A DNA stretch of 64,000 nt. Source: Bosea sp. 29B. Its GTDB lineage: Bacteria; Pseudomonadota; Alphaproteobacteria; Rhizobiales; Beijerinckiaceae. How positions within the stretch are numbered: the stretch's first letter is position 1; each line of letters opens with the position of its first letter. The translations under genes and the position numbers were made by a program. The stretch is taken from positions 4,015,937-4,079,936 of the forward strand of contig NZ_LR733817.1 in assembly GCF_902506165.1 (NCBI RefSeq), read 5' to 3'. This document shows, one piece after another, positions 9,544 through 18,407 of this stretch. The notes under the pieces were generated by a model. It had not been told where the DNA came from, searched no databases, and saw only the letters and a program-made list of their open reading frames with translations.

Positions 9544-11145
9544 TTATTCCTTACGGATGCCGGTGGCGAGCGTGTACTCGTCGGTGCGGGCCTGCACCTT
9601 GACGCCCTTGCGGGAGGCCCAGGTGTTGAGCTGGTAATGTGTCGGGATCAGGCCGACATCGTTCATGCTGATCTCCATCGCCTCGGCCAAAGCGGCGTCG
9701 CGCTTCGCGTCGTCGACGGTGCGCAGAGCCTCGTCCAGCTTGGCGTCGAAGGCCGGGTTGGAGTAGCGGCCGCGATTGGTCGCGCCCATGCCCTTCTTCG
9801 GATCGAAGGTGGCGAGCAGGGCCTTCAACGAATCCGAGGATTCACCGGTGCCGGCGCCCCAGCCGACCAGGATGAAGGAGAACTCAGGCACATTGCCCTG
9901 GCCGCCTTGCGAGGCGCGGGTGAAGAAATTCGCCGACGGCAGCGTCTCGACCTCGGTCTCGATGCCGAGGCGCGAGAACATCTGCGCGACAGCCTCGATG
10001 ATCTTGGTGTCGTTGAGATAGCGGTTGATCGGCCCGTGCAGCTTCATCTTGAAGCCGTTGGGATAGCCGGCCTCTGCGAGCAGCTTCTTGGCGCCGTTGA
10101 GGTCGAAGGCGACCGGCTTCAGCTTCTTGGAGGTGCCGAAGAAACCGTCGGGCAGGAGCTGGCCGGCGGGGATCGCCTCCTTCTCCATGATGCGTTCGAC
10201 GATGCCCGGGCGGTTGATCGCCATCGACAGCGCCTGGCGGACCTTGAGGTTGCGCAGCGGGTTCTTGATCTCCGAGCCGTCCTTGCCCTTGATGAAGGGC
10301 GAGACCTCGCGGAAGTGATCCATGTGGAAATAGATCACCCGGTTCGAGACCGTGCTCGAGACGTTGAGCTTGGCATCGCCCTTGAGGCGGGCAACGTCAG
10401 AGGTCGGCACGTTCTCGATCACGTCGAGATCGCCGGCGAGCAGCGCCGCGACGCGGGTCGGCGCCGAGGTGATCATCCGGAAGGTGACCTTCGACCAGGG
10501 CTCCTTGCCGCCCCAGTAGTTCTCGTTCGGGGTCAGCACGACGCGGTCGCCCGCGACATATTCTGCCTGCTTGTACGGGCCGGTGCCGCCGGCGGCGCAT
10601 TTGCCGAGGTTGAAGTCCTCGGTGGTCGTGTCCTTGCACTTGGCCGAGATGACGCCGAAGGTCGAGAGGTCGGTCGGGACCAGCGGGGCCGGCTCCGTGG
10701 TTTTGATCCGGATGATGTGGTCGTCGACCTTGGTGAATTCCTTGCCGCGAACATAGGCGTTGAAGCTCGACGGGCTCTTCGGCACGTTGGGCGCGCGCTG
10801 CATGGTGGCGATCACGTCGTCCGCCGTGAACGGCGAGCCGTCATGGAACTTGACGTTCTTGCGCAGCTTGAATTCCCAGGTCGTGTCGTCGATCGCCTTC
10901 CAGCTCTCGGCGAGCCCCGGCTTCAGCTGCTGCTTCTCGTCCTGCCCGACCAGCGGCTCGTAGATGTGCCGAGCCATCAGGTTGTTGGGGGTGAGGTTGT
11001 GATAATGCGGGTCGAGCGAGCTGAGTTCGGCCGACAGGCCGATCTTGAGCTCCTGAGCCGATGCGATGCCGGCGATGCCGATGACCGGAGCTGCCAGAAT
11101 GGCGAGCTTGAGAGCTTTCAGCCCCTTGGCGCTGAGCGTTTTCAT
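9544..11145 (-). CDS. ABC transporter substrate-binding protein, family 5 (peptide type)
   Basis: 533-residue periplasmic binding protein of SBP family 5. A Sec signal peptide is clear (Lys-rich start, hydrophobic LAILAAPVIGIAGIASA, cleavage before QELKIG). Mature features include LDPHYHNLTPNNLMARHIYEPLV, the WEFKLRKNVKFHDGSPFTADDV family signature and the lobe-2 region PLRNLKVRQALSMAINR. Genes with this order import peptides, opines or other amine-containing compounds; the ligand cannot be told from sequence. First gene of the operon, with a divergent LysR regulator 160 bases away that is the natural candidate controller. Confidence 0.93.
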   Translation of the reverse strand: MKTLSAKGLKALKLAILAAPVIGIAGIASAQELKIGLSAELSSLDPHYHNLTPNNLMARHIYEPLVGQDEKQQLKPGLAESWKAIDDTTWEFKLRKNVKFHDGSPFTADDVIATMQRAPNVPKSPSSFNAYVRGKEFTKVDDHIIRIKTTEPAPLVPTDLSTFGVISAKCKDTTTEDFNLGKCAAGGTGPYKQAEYVAGDRVVLTPNENYWGGKEPWSKVTFRMITSAPTRVAALLAGDLDVIENVPTSDVARLKGDAKLNVSSTVSNRVIYFHMDHFREVSPFIKGKDGSEIKNPLRNLKVRQALSMAINRPGIVERIMEKEAIPAGQLLPDGFFGTSKKLKPVAFDLNGAKKLLAEAGYPNGFKMKLHGPINRYLNDTKIIEAVAQMFSRLGIETEVETLPSANFFTRASQGGQGNVPEFSFILVGWGAGTGESSDSLKALLATFDPKKGMGATNRGRYSNPAFDAKLDEALRTVDDAKRDAALAEAMEISMNDVGLIPTHYQLNTWASRKGVKVQARTDEYTLATGIRKE

Positions 11146-11305
11146 TCCGAACCTCCCGATGGCTTCGAGGCGCCATCTTTCACAACTGAGCCGCGCGTGG
11201 CGAGTCGCCGGATTGGCCGGTCTGCCCCTCTTCTCGCCCGGCCGGGTTTGTAGAACGATTTCTTATACCTGTAAATTATATGGCTTGCGACAGTGTATAA
11301 TCTGA
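11146..11305. promoter_or_regulatory. Divergent promoter region: peptide ABC operon / LysR
   Basis: The right half (11250-11305) is A/T-rich in a GC-rich genome. TATAAT occurs on the plus strand at 11296-11301 and on the minus strand at 11280-11275, so a -10 box exists in each direction, but no good -35 box stands 16-18 bases away from either. A LysR-type operator would be expected here; TTATACCTGTAAATTATA (11263-11280) has the A/T-flanked shape but is not a clean T-N11-A palindrome. Confidence 0.4.
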
Positions 11306-12304
11306 ATGCATAGATGGATGCGGGGCGCGGATAGGGTGGGCAGGACGATGGTGACCACGGCAAGAGCCGCTCGCCCGCCGATATCGGCCAACCAGCGTCG
11401 CCCGCCGAGCCTGCGCGAACTCGAGGTGCTGCAGGCGATGATCGCCACCCGCAAGACGGTGGCGGCCGCCCAGATGCTGGGGATTTCGCAGCCTGCCGTA
11501 TCGCGGGCGCTCGCTGCGCTGGAAGCCCATGTCGGCCGCCCGCTCTTCGCGCGCGAAGGCGGCAGGCTTGTGCCCACTGCAGATGCCTTTGCACTCGACG
11601 CAGAGGCACAGCCGATCTTTGCGGCGCTCGAGAGGCTCAACAGCTGGCCCGGGCAAGCCGTCCAGGCCAGCGTGCTGCGCATCGCGACCCCGCCGACCCT
11701 GGCCCAGTTCGTCCTGCCACCTGTTCTGGCAGAGTTCCGCCGGCAGGAGCCCGATGTCGTCGCGAATGTCGAGATCGACACCAGTTCGACCGTGATCACG
11801 CAGGTTGCGGACCGTGCCGTCGATCTCGGCCTGGTCGACATGTCGGCTTCGCATATCGGCATCCATGGCGAAGCGATCCGCGAGGCCGTCGCACATGTGC
11901 TGATGCCGGAGGAGCATCCGCTCGCGGATCGCGAGGTGTTGAGCCCGCAGGACCTCGCCGACGAGGCGATCATCGCCTTGGCGCGGCGCTTTCCCGAGCG
12001 CATCAAGGTGGAGCAGGCCTTCGCTGACGCCGGTGTGGCTCTTCGCCTGGTCGGGGAGGGCACGGCAGCGGTTTTCGTCGCGGAGATGGTCAGGCAGCGT
12101 GTCGGCCTGGCCTTGCTGAACCCGTTTCCACTGACGCTTGGTGGCCTGCGAGGGCTGGTGGCCCGCCGCTTCGCGCCGGCCATCGCCTATCGGACGATGC
12201 TGCTATTTCCGTCCGCCGGGTCTGTCGCGCCGGCGGCACGCCGCTTTGCCGATCTGTTGATCGCGATGCAGCCGGAGGACGGTCTGACCGTGCCGATCAG
12301 GTAG
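11306..12304 (+). CDS. LysR-family transcriptional regulator
   Basis: The N-terminal winged helix-turn-helix is typical: LRELEVLQAMIATRKTVAAAQMLGISQPAVSRALAALE..GRPLFAREGGRLVPTADA (motif quoted in parts). A LysR effector-binding domain with periplasmic-protein fold follows. The N-terminus before the HTH is longer than usual; ATG 11306 gives 332 aa, while ATG 11348 (318 aa) would still leave the HTH intact, so the start is uncertain. Divergent from the peptide ABC operon, it most likely controls that operon in response to the imported ligand; this is inference from position. Confidence 0.88.
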   Translation: MHRWMRGADRVGRTMVTTARAARPPISANQRRPPSLRELEVLQAMIATRKTVAAAQMLGISQPAVSRALAALEAHVGRPLFAREGGRLVPTADAFALDAEAQPIFAALERLNSWPGQAVQASVLRIATPPTLAQFVLPPVLAEFRRQEPDVVANVEIDTSSTVITQVADRAVDLGLVDMSASHIGIHGEAIREAVAHVLMPEEHPLADREVLSPQDLADEAIIALARRFPERIKVEQAFADAGVALRLVGEGTAAVFVAEMVRQRVGLALLNPFPLTLGGLRGLVARRFAPAIAYRTMLLFPSAGSVAPAARRFADLLIAMQPEDGLTVPIR

Positions 12305-12325
12305 CTTCGAGCTGACCGGAGGCGC

Positions 12326-12562
12326 TCAGAACGCCTTGAAAGTGATGATCGTGTGAGTGTCGGCGATCTCCGGGATCGACTGCACCTTCTGGGCGACGAA
12401 ATGGCCGATATCGACATCGGCGGCGACATGGAACTTGGCCAAGATGTCGTAATTGCCGGCGGTCGAGTAAATCTCCGAGGCGATCTCGCGATCTGCGAGT
12501 TCGCTGGCGACCTCATAGGTCTTGCCGAGCTTGCATTTGATCTCGACGAAGAAGGTCTGCAT
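12326..12562 (-). CDS. Stand-alone Lrp/AsnC ligand-binding (RAM) domain protein
   Basis: 78 residues from ATG 12562, matching only the C-terminal effector-binding half of Lrp/AsnC regulators: FFVEIKCKLGK, then GNYDILAKFHV and a final TIITFKAF strand. There is no helix-turn-helix. Such SARP-like (stand-alone RAM) proteins form ring oligomers and bind amino acids or modulate full-length Lrp proteins. It follows the arylformamidase-like hydrolase gene on the same strand (50-base gap), so may be cotranscribed. It converges with the LysR gene. Confidence 0.85.
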   Translation of the reverse strand: MQTFFVEIKCKLGKTYEVASELADREIASEIYSTAGNYDILAKFHVAADVDIGHFVAQKVQSIPEIADTHTIITFKAF

Positions 12563-12612
12563 CGCGCGCTCCGGAATCCTGTCGCCTCTGGATAGAGCCT
12601 GCTGCGGTCGGG

Positions 12613-13452
12613 TCAAGCGCCTGCGAGTTCGGCGATGCGGCGCGTCATGGCGCTGTCCGGATCGGGAATCGTGTCCAGCACGGTGAAATGATTGGCGCCG
12701 TCGATCTCCTCATAGCGCGTGCGCACGCCTTCCAGGCCCCAGATATCGGTCAGCCTGCGGCTCTGCTTCAGGTATTCGGTGCTCTCGGCGCCGCCGACGA
12801 CCGCATCCATGACTAGCCCGGAGGGCGCCGGCCAGAACAGCGGGCTCTCGCGCTCCGCCCCTTCATGCGTAAGGCCGAGCGCCTTGTTGATGCTGGTCTC
12901 GGTCAGCGGCTTGAGATTGTAGAGGCCGGAGATGCCATAGGCGGCCGGCACGATCTGGTCCGGTAGCTCCGGATCGACATTCTTCCAGCCCGTTGCCAGC
13001 AGGCAGGCGGAGAGCTGTCCGCCGGCCGAATGCCCCGCCGCGACCACCGGCAGATTGTAGCGCAGCCAGATCGTCGCAGCAGCCTGCTGCAGCTCCCAGA
13101 CGATGTGGCCGACATCGACCTGCGGGCAGAGGTCGTAGCCTGCGACCGCAACGGGGACGCCGCGCTGGTTCAGCCCGCGCGCCATATGCGAGAAGAAGCT
13201 CGGATCGAGCGCCTGCCAGTAGCCGCCATGGATGAAGAGCACGATCGCCTTGCTCTTTACATCCTCCGGCTTGAACAGGTCATAAGTCTGGCGCGGGCCC
13301 TCGCCATAGCGGATGCCGAGCTCGCTGACGGCGACCTCGCGATAGGCCGCCGCATCACGGGCCCAGCCGGCGATGAGGCCGGGGTGCTCGGGAACGCGGG
13401 CGCGGTTGTTGTATTCGACTTCGTAGTCGGGGGCCGTGCTGGTGTCGCTCAT
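12613..13452 (-). CDS. Alpha/beta hydrolase, kynurenine-formamidase-like
   Basis: 279 residues from ATG 13452. The fold is shown by an oxyanion motif HGGYW (about residues 76-80), a nucleophile elbow GHSAGGQ with the catalytic Ser, and a C-terminal His in GANHFTV. HGGYW plus GHSAGG is the pattern of arylformamidase-type esterases that hydrolyse N-formylkynurenine in tryptophan breakdown, but many related carboxylesterases share it and no other kynurenine gene is nearby. Therefore the fold is firm and the substrate is not. Divergent from the asparaginase gene. Confidence 0.75.
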   Translation of the reverse strand: MSDTSTAPDYEVEYNNRARVPEHPGLIAGWARDAAAYREVAVSELGIRYGEGPRQTYDLFKPEDVKSKAIVLFIHGGYWQALDPSFFSHMARGLNQRGVPVAVAGYDLCPQVDVGHIVWELQQAAATIWLRYNLPVVAAGHSAGGQLSACLLATGWKNVDPELPDQIVPAAYGISGLYNLKPLTETSINKALGLTHEGAERESPLFWPAPSGLVMDAVVGGAESTEYLKQSRRLTDIWGLEGVRTRYEEIDGANHFTVLDTIPDPDSAMTRRIAELAGA

Positions 13453-13515
13453 CGGATCCTCGCCATGCCTCGGTGAAGCACGGCATCTGCTCAAGCTCGC
13501 GGGTGGGTGAGGGCG

Positions 13516-13559
13516 CTGTCAAAGCCCATGCCTGCACTGTGCGCCATGGGCTTTGACAG
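13516..13559. promoter_or_regulatory. 15-bp perfect inverted repeat in a divergent promoter region
   Basis: CTGTCAAAGCCCATG (13516-13530) and CATGGGCTTTGACAG (13545-13559) are exact reverse complements separated by 14 bases, which themselves contain GCAC-T-GTGC. The near-continuous 44-base dyad lies between two divergent genes (hydrolase and asparaginase), so it cannot be a shared terminator and is better read as an operator or a small-element relic. Confidence 0.5.
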
Positions 13560-13609
13560 GTCGAGAGACAAACGCGACAAGGCGATGCTCGTTCCGCCGG
13601 AGATGCCAG

Positions 13610-14623
13610 ATGGACAATCCCGTTCTCGCCGAAGTCACCCGTGGCAGCACGGTCGAATCGCGCCATCGCGGCGCAGCGATCGTCGTCGATGCGGACGGGG
13701 CCGTGGTGTTTTCGCTGGGCGATGTCGAGCATCCCGTCTTTCCACGCTCGGCGGTGAAGGCGCTGCAGGCCCTGCCGCTGCTGGAGAGCGGCGCCGCCGA
13801 TCGCTATGGCCTGATCCCGGCGGAGATCGCGCTCGCGGTCTCCTCGCATTCCGGCGAGGAGCTTCATGCCGAGACCTCGCTCGCCATGCTGAAGAAGGCC
13901 GGCCGCGATGTGGGCTGTCTCGAATGCGGCGCGCATTGGCCGATGGGTGAGGCGGCGGCGCGAGCCCTCGCCAAGGCCGGCCGCGAGCCGAGCGCGCTCA
14001 ACAACAATTGCTCCGGCAAGCATGCCGGCTTCGTCTGCCTGTCCTGCGGCATTGACGAGGATCCGACCGGCTATGTGAAGGCGGGCCACAAGGTGCAGCA
14101 GGCGATACGGGCCGCGCTGGAGGAGGTGACCGGCGCCGTGCACAAGGTCGAGCTCTCCGGCACCGATGGCTGCTCGATCCCGACCTATGCCGTGCCGCTG
14201 AAGGCGCTGGCGCTCGGCTTCGCCCGTTTCGGCACCGGCAATGGCCTTGGCCCCAAGCGCGCCGAGGCGGCGCGGCGCATCCGCGAGGCGGTCGCCGCCA
14301 ACCCGTTCATGGTCGCCGGTACCGGCCGCTTCGACACCCGCTTCATGGAAGTCTTCGGCGCCCGCGCCTTCATCAAGACCGGGGCCGAGGGCGTCTATTG
14401 CGGTACGCTGCCCGGGCTCGGCTATGGCATCGCGCTGAAATGCGATGACGGCGCCGGCCGCGCCACCGAGATTGCGATGGCGGCGCTGGTCGAGCGCTTC
14501 CTGCCGCGGCAGGGTGGTGACGAAGAGGCTTTCGCGCCCTTCCGCGAGACGGTCATGAAGAACTGGAACGGCATCGAGGTTGGCCGAGTCCGCGCGGCGG
14601 AGACGCTGCGGTCGCGCGCTTGA
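13610..14623 (+). CDS. L-asparaginase, class 3 (Rhizobium etli AnsA type, zinc-binding)
   Basis: 337 residues from ATG 13610, chosen because CCGGAGA precedes it and the family N-terminus (NPVLAEVTRG) follows; earlier in-frame ATG 13553 is unlikely. The family (Asparaginase_II, unrelated to E. coli AnsA/B) uses a Ser-Lys pair and a Cys-Lys-Cys zinc site. Here Ser47 and Lys50 (RSAVK) and Cys134, Lys137 and Cys188 (NNCSGKH, GTDGCS) are present at the spacing of the R. etli enzyme. It hydrolyses asparagine to aspartate and ammonia. Cytoplasmic; no signal peptide. Confidence 0.92.
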   Translation: MDNPVLAEVTRGSTVESRHRGAAIVVDADGAVVFSLGDVEHPVFPRSAVKALQALPLLESGAADRYGLIPAEIALAVSSHSGEELHAETSLAMLKKAGRDVGCLECGAHWPMGEAAARALAKAGREPSALNNNCSGKHAGFVCLSCGIDEDPTGYVKAGHKVQQAIRAALEEVTGAVHKVELSGTDGCSIPTYAVPLKALALGFARFGTGNGLGPKRAEAARRIREAVAANPFMVAGTGRFDTRFMEVFGARAFIKTGAEGVYCGTLPGLGYGIALKCDDGAGRATEIAMAALVERFLPRQGGDEEAFAPFRETVMKNWNGIEVGRVRAAETLRSRA

Positions 14624-14674
14624 CGGCAGTGGCGTACCGGCGCGAGGTTCGCCGCCCACCTTCGGTCTCGCGCG

Positions 14675-16351
14675 ATGCCGCCTGCTTCCACGCCAGATGA
14701 GAATGTTTCTGCACCGGATCGCGCCGGCGCTTTCGGCCGTGACCTGCTCGCCGGGCTGACGCTCGCGGCGATCACCATTCCCGAGCAGATGGCGACGGCA
14801 AGGCTCGGCGGCTTCGAGCCGCAGGTCGGCTTCTATGCCTTCGTCGCGGCGACGCTCGGCTTCGTCCTGTTCGGTGCGAGCCGCCTGCTGACGGCCGGCG
14901 CCGATTCGACGATCACGCCGATCTTCGTCAGCGGGCTCGCGGCACTGGCCGCGGGCGGCGCGATCCCGGCGGGCTCTGCGACCCTGCTCGCACTGCTGGT
15001 CGGGTCGGCGCTCATCGTCGCCGGCCTGCTTCGGCTCGGCTGGATCGCCGATCTGTTGTCCGTGCCGGTGCTGACCGGCTTCCTCACCGGCATCGCCGTC
15101 CATATCGCCGTGTCGCAGCTCCCCGGCCTGCTCGGCATTCCCGGCGGCGGTCATCACATCGCCGACCAGTTCGCGGCGCTCTGGCGCGGGCTCGGCAGCG
15201 TCAACCCGATCTCGCTGGCGATTGGTATCGCGACATTCGCGATCGTGAACCTGTGCGAGCGCTTCGCGCCGCGCGTGCCGGGGGCATTGCTGGCGCTCGT
15301 GGGCGCGACTGCGGCCGTCGTGTTCTTCAAACTGGAGACGCATGGTGTTGCCGTGCTTGGCGCCTTGCCCACGGGCTGGCCGAGTCTTGCGCCGCCCGTG
15401 CTCGACTGGGCCGATATCCGCAGTCTCGTTCCGCTCGCCCTGGTCATCGCGTTGGTGGTGATGATGCAGACGGCCACCGTTAGCCGCTCCTTTCGCGATC
15501 CCGATGGCGCCGAGCCGAAGGTCGACCGCGATTTCATCGGGCTCGGCGCTGCGAACCTCCTTGCGGGGTTGGCCAGCACTTTTCCGGTCAATGCCAGCCC
15601 GCCGAGGACGGCTGTGGTCGCCGAGAGCGGTGGGCGCTCGCAGCTCGCCGCGGCGACGGCGGCGCTGATCGTGCTCGCGCTCGCCGTTGCCGGCGGCTCG
15701 CTGCTGGCGCAGGTGCCGGTGGCGGCGCTGGCCGGCGTGCTGCTCTTCGTGGCGCAGCGTATCGTCCGGGCGGACGTTATCCGGCGGATCGCCGGCCAGT
15801 CCCGCACCGAATTCGCGCTCGTCCTGCTCACCGCCTTGGCGATCGTCTGGCTGCCGGTCGAGACCGGCGTCGCCGTCGGGATCGGCCTGTCGCTGCTGCA
15901 CGGCGTCTGGATGACCACGCGCAGCGAGCCGATCGAGCAGTTGCGCATCCCCGGCACGACGATCTGGTGGCCGCCCGAGCCCGGCCGCCGTGGAGAGCAG
16001 GTCAAAGGCGTGCTGGTGGTCGCCTTTCCGGCGCCGCTGCTCTTCGCCAATGCCGAGATCTTCCGGCGCGGCGTGCTGGCGCTGCTGGCGGAACGCAGGC
16101 CGACCCTGCTGGTCCTCGACGCCGGCGGCATCCCCGCCATCGACTATACGGCGGCGCAAGGTCTGCTGGCCGTGGCGGCGGCCTGCCGCAAGCAGGGCGG
16201 CACCTTCGCCATCGCCCGGGCCGAGTCGGTGCGGGCGTTCCAGGCCTTGCAGGATTTCGGCGTGACCGCCGAGATCGGGGCAGAGCATGTCTTCCATAGC
16301 GTCGAGGAAGCGGTGAGGGCGCTTGCCTCAATCGCAAAGGAGGCTTCATGA
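14675..16351 (+). CDS. SulP-family anion transporter with STAS domain
   Basis: 558 residues. The N-terminal Sulfate_transp core begins FGRDLLAGLTLAAITIPEQMATARLGG, containing the usual short conserved first membrane segment, and runs through about 12 hydrophobic segments to residue ~410. A C-terminal STAS domain follows (GVLVVAFPAPLLFANAE, then LLVLDAGGIPAIDYTAAQGL). SulP proteins carry sulfate, bicarbonate or dicarboxylates; the substrate is not evident. The stop overlaps the ATG of the ParB-like gene (ATGA), so the two are coupled. Confidence 0.92.
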   Translation: MPPASTPDENVSAPDRAGAFGRDLLAGLTLAAITIPEQMATARLGGFEPQVGFYAFVAATLGFVLFGASRLLTAGADSTITPIFVSGLAALAAGGAIPAGSATLLALLVGSALIVAGLLRLGWIADLLSVPVLTGFLTGIAVHIAVSQLPGLLGIPGGGHHIADQFAALWRGLGSVNPISLAIGIATFAIVNLCERFAPRVPGALLALVGATAAVVFFKLETHGVAVLGALPTGWPSLAPPVLDWADIRSLVPLALVIALVVMMQTATVSRSFRDPDGAEPKVDRDFIGLGAANLLAGLASTFPVNASPPRTAVVAESGGRSQLAAATAALIVLALAVAGGSLLAQVPVAALAGVLLFVAQRIVRADVIRRIAGQSRTEFALVLLTALAIVWLPVETGVAVGIGLSLLHGVWMTTRSEPIEQLRIPGTTIWWPPEPGRRGEQVKGVLVVAFPAPLLFANAEIFRRGVLALLAERRPTLLVLDAGGIPAIDYTAAQGLLAVAAACRKQGGTFAIARAESVRAFQALQDFGVTAEIGAEHVFHSVEEAVRALASIAKEAS

Positions 16352-16965
16352 GCTACTCGGTCGAACCGCGGCTGCATCCCGTCGCCATCGTCGAGCTCAG
16401 GCCGACGCAGATCACCGTCGGCATGCGCGAAGTCGAGATGAAGCGCATCCATTGGCGGGCTGAACGCGAGGAGAAGGGTGCCGACTTTCTCGGCAGCCAC
16501 GCCGTCCCGGTCGTCATCGGTCCCAAGCGCCGCCTTTATCTGATCGACCACCACCATCTCGCGCTCGCTCTGCATCTGGAGGGCGAGGAGCGGGTGCTGA
16601 TCACCGTGGTCGCCGACCTGTCGCGGCTCGGCAAGGACGAGTTCTGGAGCGTCCTCGACAATCGCAGCTGGATGCACCCCTTCGATGCCGAGGGCACCAG
16701 GCGCGGCCGCGACGAGATCCCGCGCAAGGTCTCAGGCCTCGTCGACGATCCCTATCGCTCGCTGGCGGGGGCGCTGCGGCTCGCCGGCGGCTATGCCAAG
16801 GCCGAGGCGCCGTTCAGCGAGTTTCTCTGGGCTGATTTCCTGCGCCGGCGCATCAAGCCCGACCTCGTCAGTCGCTTCTTTCCCAAAGCGCTGCGCAAGG
16901 CGCTGGACCTGGCCCGGACACGCGAGGCCGAGCATCTGCCAGGCTGGTGCGGGCCCCTGGATTGA
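16348..16965 (+). CDS. ParB-like nuclease superfamily protein (ParBc_2 type)
   Basis: 205 residues. It resembles the ParBc_2 family (often misnamed chromosome partitioning protein): ELRPTQITVGMREVEMK at the start, then FLGSHAVPVVIGPKRRLYLIDHHHLALAL with the DHHH cluster, then the WMHPFDAEG region and a helical C-terminus. It lacks the helix-turn-helix of true ParB. ParB-fold domains can bind or hydrolyse nucleotides, and this one has no known substrate. Its coupling to a SulP transporter gene may hint at a shared physiological role. Confidence 0.75.
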   Translation: MSYSVEPRLHPVAIVELRPTQITVGMREVEMKRIHWRAEREEKGADFLGSHAVPVVIGPKRRLYLIDHHHLALALHLEGEERVLITVVADLSRLGKDEFWSVLDNRSWMHPFDAEGTRRGRDEIPRKVSGLVDDPYRSLAGALRLAGGYAKAEAPFSEFLWADFLRRRIKPDLVSRFFPKALRKALDLARTREAEHLPGWCGPLD

Positions 16966-16968
16966 GCG

Positions 16969-18345
16969 TCAGCCGACGGAATTGCCCTCGATCCGGATGC
17001 CGGCGGCGCGCTTGTCTTCGCCCTTCGTCAGGTCGCCGGTCACCACCTTGCCGAATTCGGTCCCGACGACCGCGCCGAGTTTCGCCTCGCTGATCACATT
17101 GTTGGCGATCAACGCGTTGCGCTCCTTGGGGACGAGCGAAACCGAGATGCCGATGCCGGTTCGCCTGATGACGTTGCCGGTCGCGACGAGGTTGCGCATC
17201 GCCCAGGACCAGCCGAGCGTGATGCCGACATCGCTGGCGTTCTCGATGACGTTGCCGGTGACGGCCGCCTCCGCCTCGACATGCAGGCCCGAGCCGCCGA
17301 CGGGCTCCTTGCCCTTCGGCGCCAGCCCCTTCTGGGCGTTGCGGATGATGTTGTTGGCAACGACCGCGAGCCGCCCGCCATGGTCGAGATTGGTGACGCT
17401 GGCGCCCTGTGCGCAGTCCTCGATCAAGTTATTGGCGATGATCGCGCCCTCGAAAGCGAATTCCGAGTAGAGCGCCGTCTCGCCGCAGCGCCGGCCCTGA
17501 TTGCCGAGGATCTGCACGTTCGAGCCGGAATTGTTGCGGATGAAGGTCAGCGCACAGTCACGCAATGTGTTGCCTTCGATCACGACGCCGCCGGCGCGGA
17601 AGAGGCTGATGCCGTTGCCGTTCGGCCCGTCGCCGCCGGCATCGCTGCGGATGCGGTTGAGCCGGTTGCCACGAACGAGGCTCTGATCGTCCCCGGCCTG
17701 GCTGCGCCAGAGCTGGATGCCGTTGTTGCCGCAATCCTCGACCGTGTTGGCCTCGATCGAGAGCCCACGTGAATCGAGCGAGAACAGAGCCGAATCCCGC
17801 ATCGAGCGGAAGCGGTTGCGCTCGATGCGCCCGGCCGTGCGGCTGAGCGTCAGCCCGACCGAGCCGGCATTGGCGAACTCGCAGTCGGACAGCGCGAGAT
17901 CGAGCACCTCCTCGGCATTGAGCAGGCCGACGCGCTGGCTGAGCTTGATGTCGAGTCCGTCGAGCATGATGCCGGCGATGGCGGCGCGCTTGATCCGCCG
18001 CGCCACCAGCATCGGTCCGGCCTGCGCCGCGATGAACTGCGTCGCGCCCGGCACGCCGGTCAGCCGGGCATTCTCCGGCAGGACGACATTGGCGATGCGA
18101 TAGCGGCCGGGGGCGACGATCAGCGGCGCATCGCGCTTCACCGCCTCGACCAGCGCGGCCTGAAGAACACGCGACTGATCCTCGGCCGAGCCGGGGCGCA
18201 GGCCGAACTGCACCGCCTCGAGCCCGAGCATGCCGAGCGGAGTCGGCGTGCTCGGGCGCGGCGCCTGTGCCAGGACGGGACCCGCGGAGGCCGCGACCGT
18301 GCCGAAAAGGGCCGTCCGCAGCCAGTCGCGGCGCGAAAGCATCAT
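16969..18345 (-). CDS. Tat-exported right-handed beta-helix protein (TIGR03808-like)
   Basis: 458 residues from ATG 18345, preceded by GGAGG at 6 bases; an ATG at 18360 is less likely. The N-terminus is a twin-arginine signal, LSRRDWLRTALFGTVAASAGPVLAQ. The rest is a parallel beta-helix with repeated turns such as ANNLIEDC, VANNIIRNA and IEGNTLRDC, as in pectate-lyase-like folds, and fits the twin-arg repetitive protein family TIGR03808. No catalytic residues can be assigned and the function is unknown; it presumably folds before export and acts in the periplasm. Converges with the ParB-like gene at a 3-base gap. Confidence 0.85.
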   Translation of the reverse strand: MMLSRRDWLRTALFGTVAASAGPVLAQAPRPSTPTPLGMLGLEAVQFGLRPGSAEDQSRVLQAALVEAVKRDAPLIVAPGRYRIANVVLPENARLTGVPGATQFIAAQAGPMLVARRIKRAAIAGIMLDGLDIKLSQRVGLLNAEEVLDLALSDCEFANAGSVGLTLSRTAGRIERNRFRSMRDSALFSLDSRGLSIEANTVEDCGNNGIQLWRSQAGDDQSLVRGNRLNRIRSDAGGDGPNGNGISLFRAGGVVIEGNTLRDCALTFIRNNSGSNVQILGNQGRRCGETALYSEFAFEGAIIANNLIEDCAQGASVTNLDHGGRLAVVANNIIRNAQKGLAPKGKEPVGGSGLHVEAEAAVTGNVIENASDVGITLGWSWAMRNLVATGNVIRRTGIGISVSLVPKERNALIANNVISEAKLGAVVGTEFGKVVTGDLTKGEDKRAAGIRIEGNSVG

Positions 18346-18407
18346 CGAAGCCTCCATCATGCCCGTCAGGGTTCAAGAGGCATGCCGCGACCGGGCACGA
18401 TTGCCGA

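Noticed and set aside
13355..16297. Minus-strand 980-residue open frame
   Set aside because: It is the antisense of the asparaginase and SulP genes; no family features.
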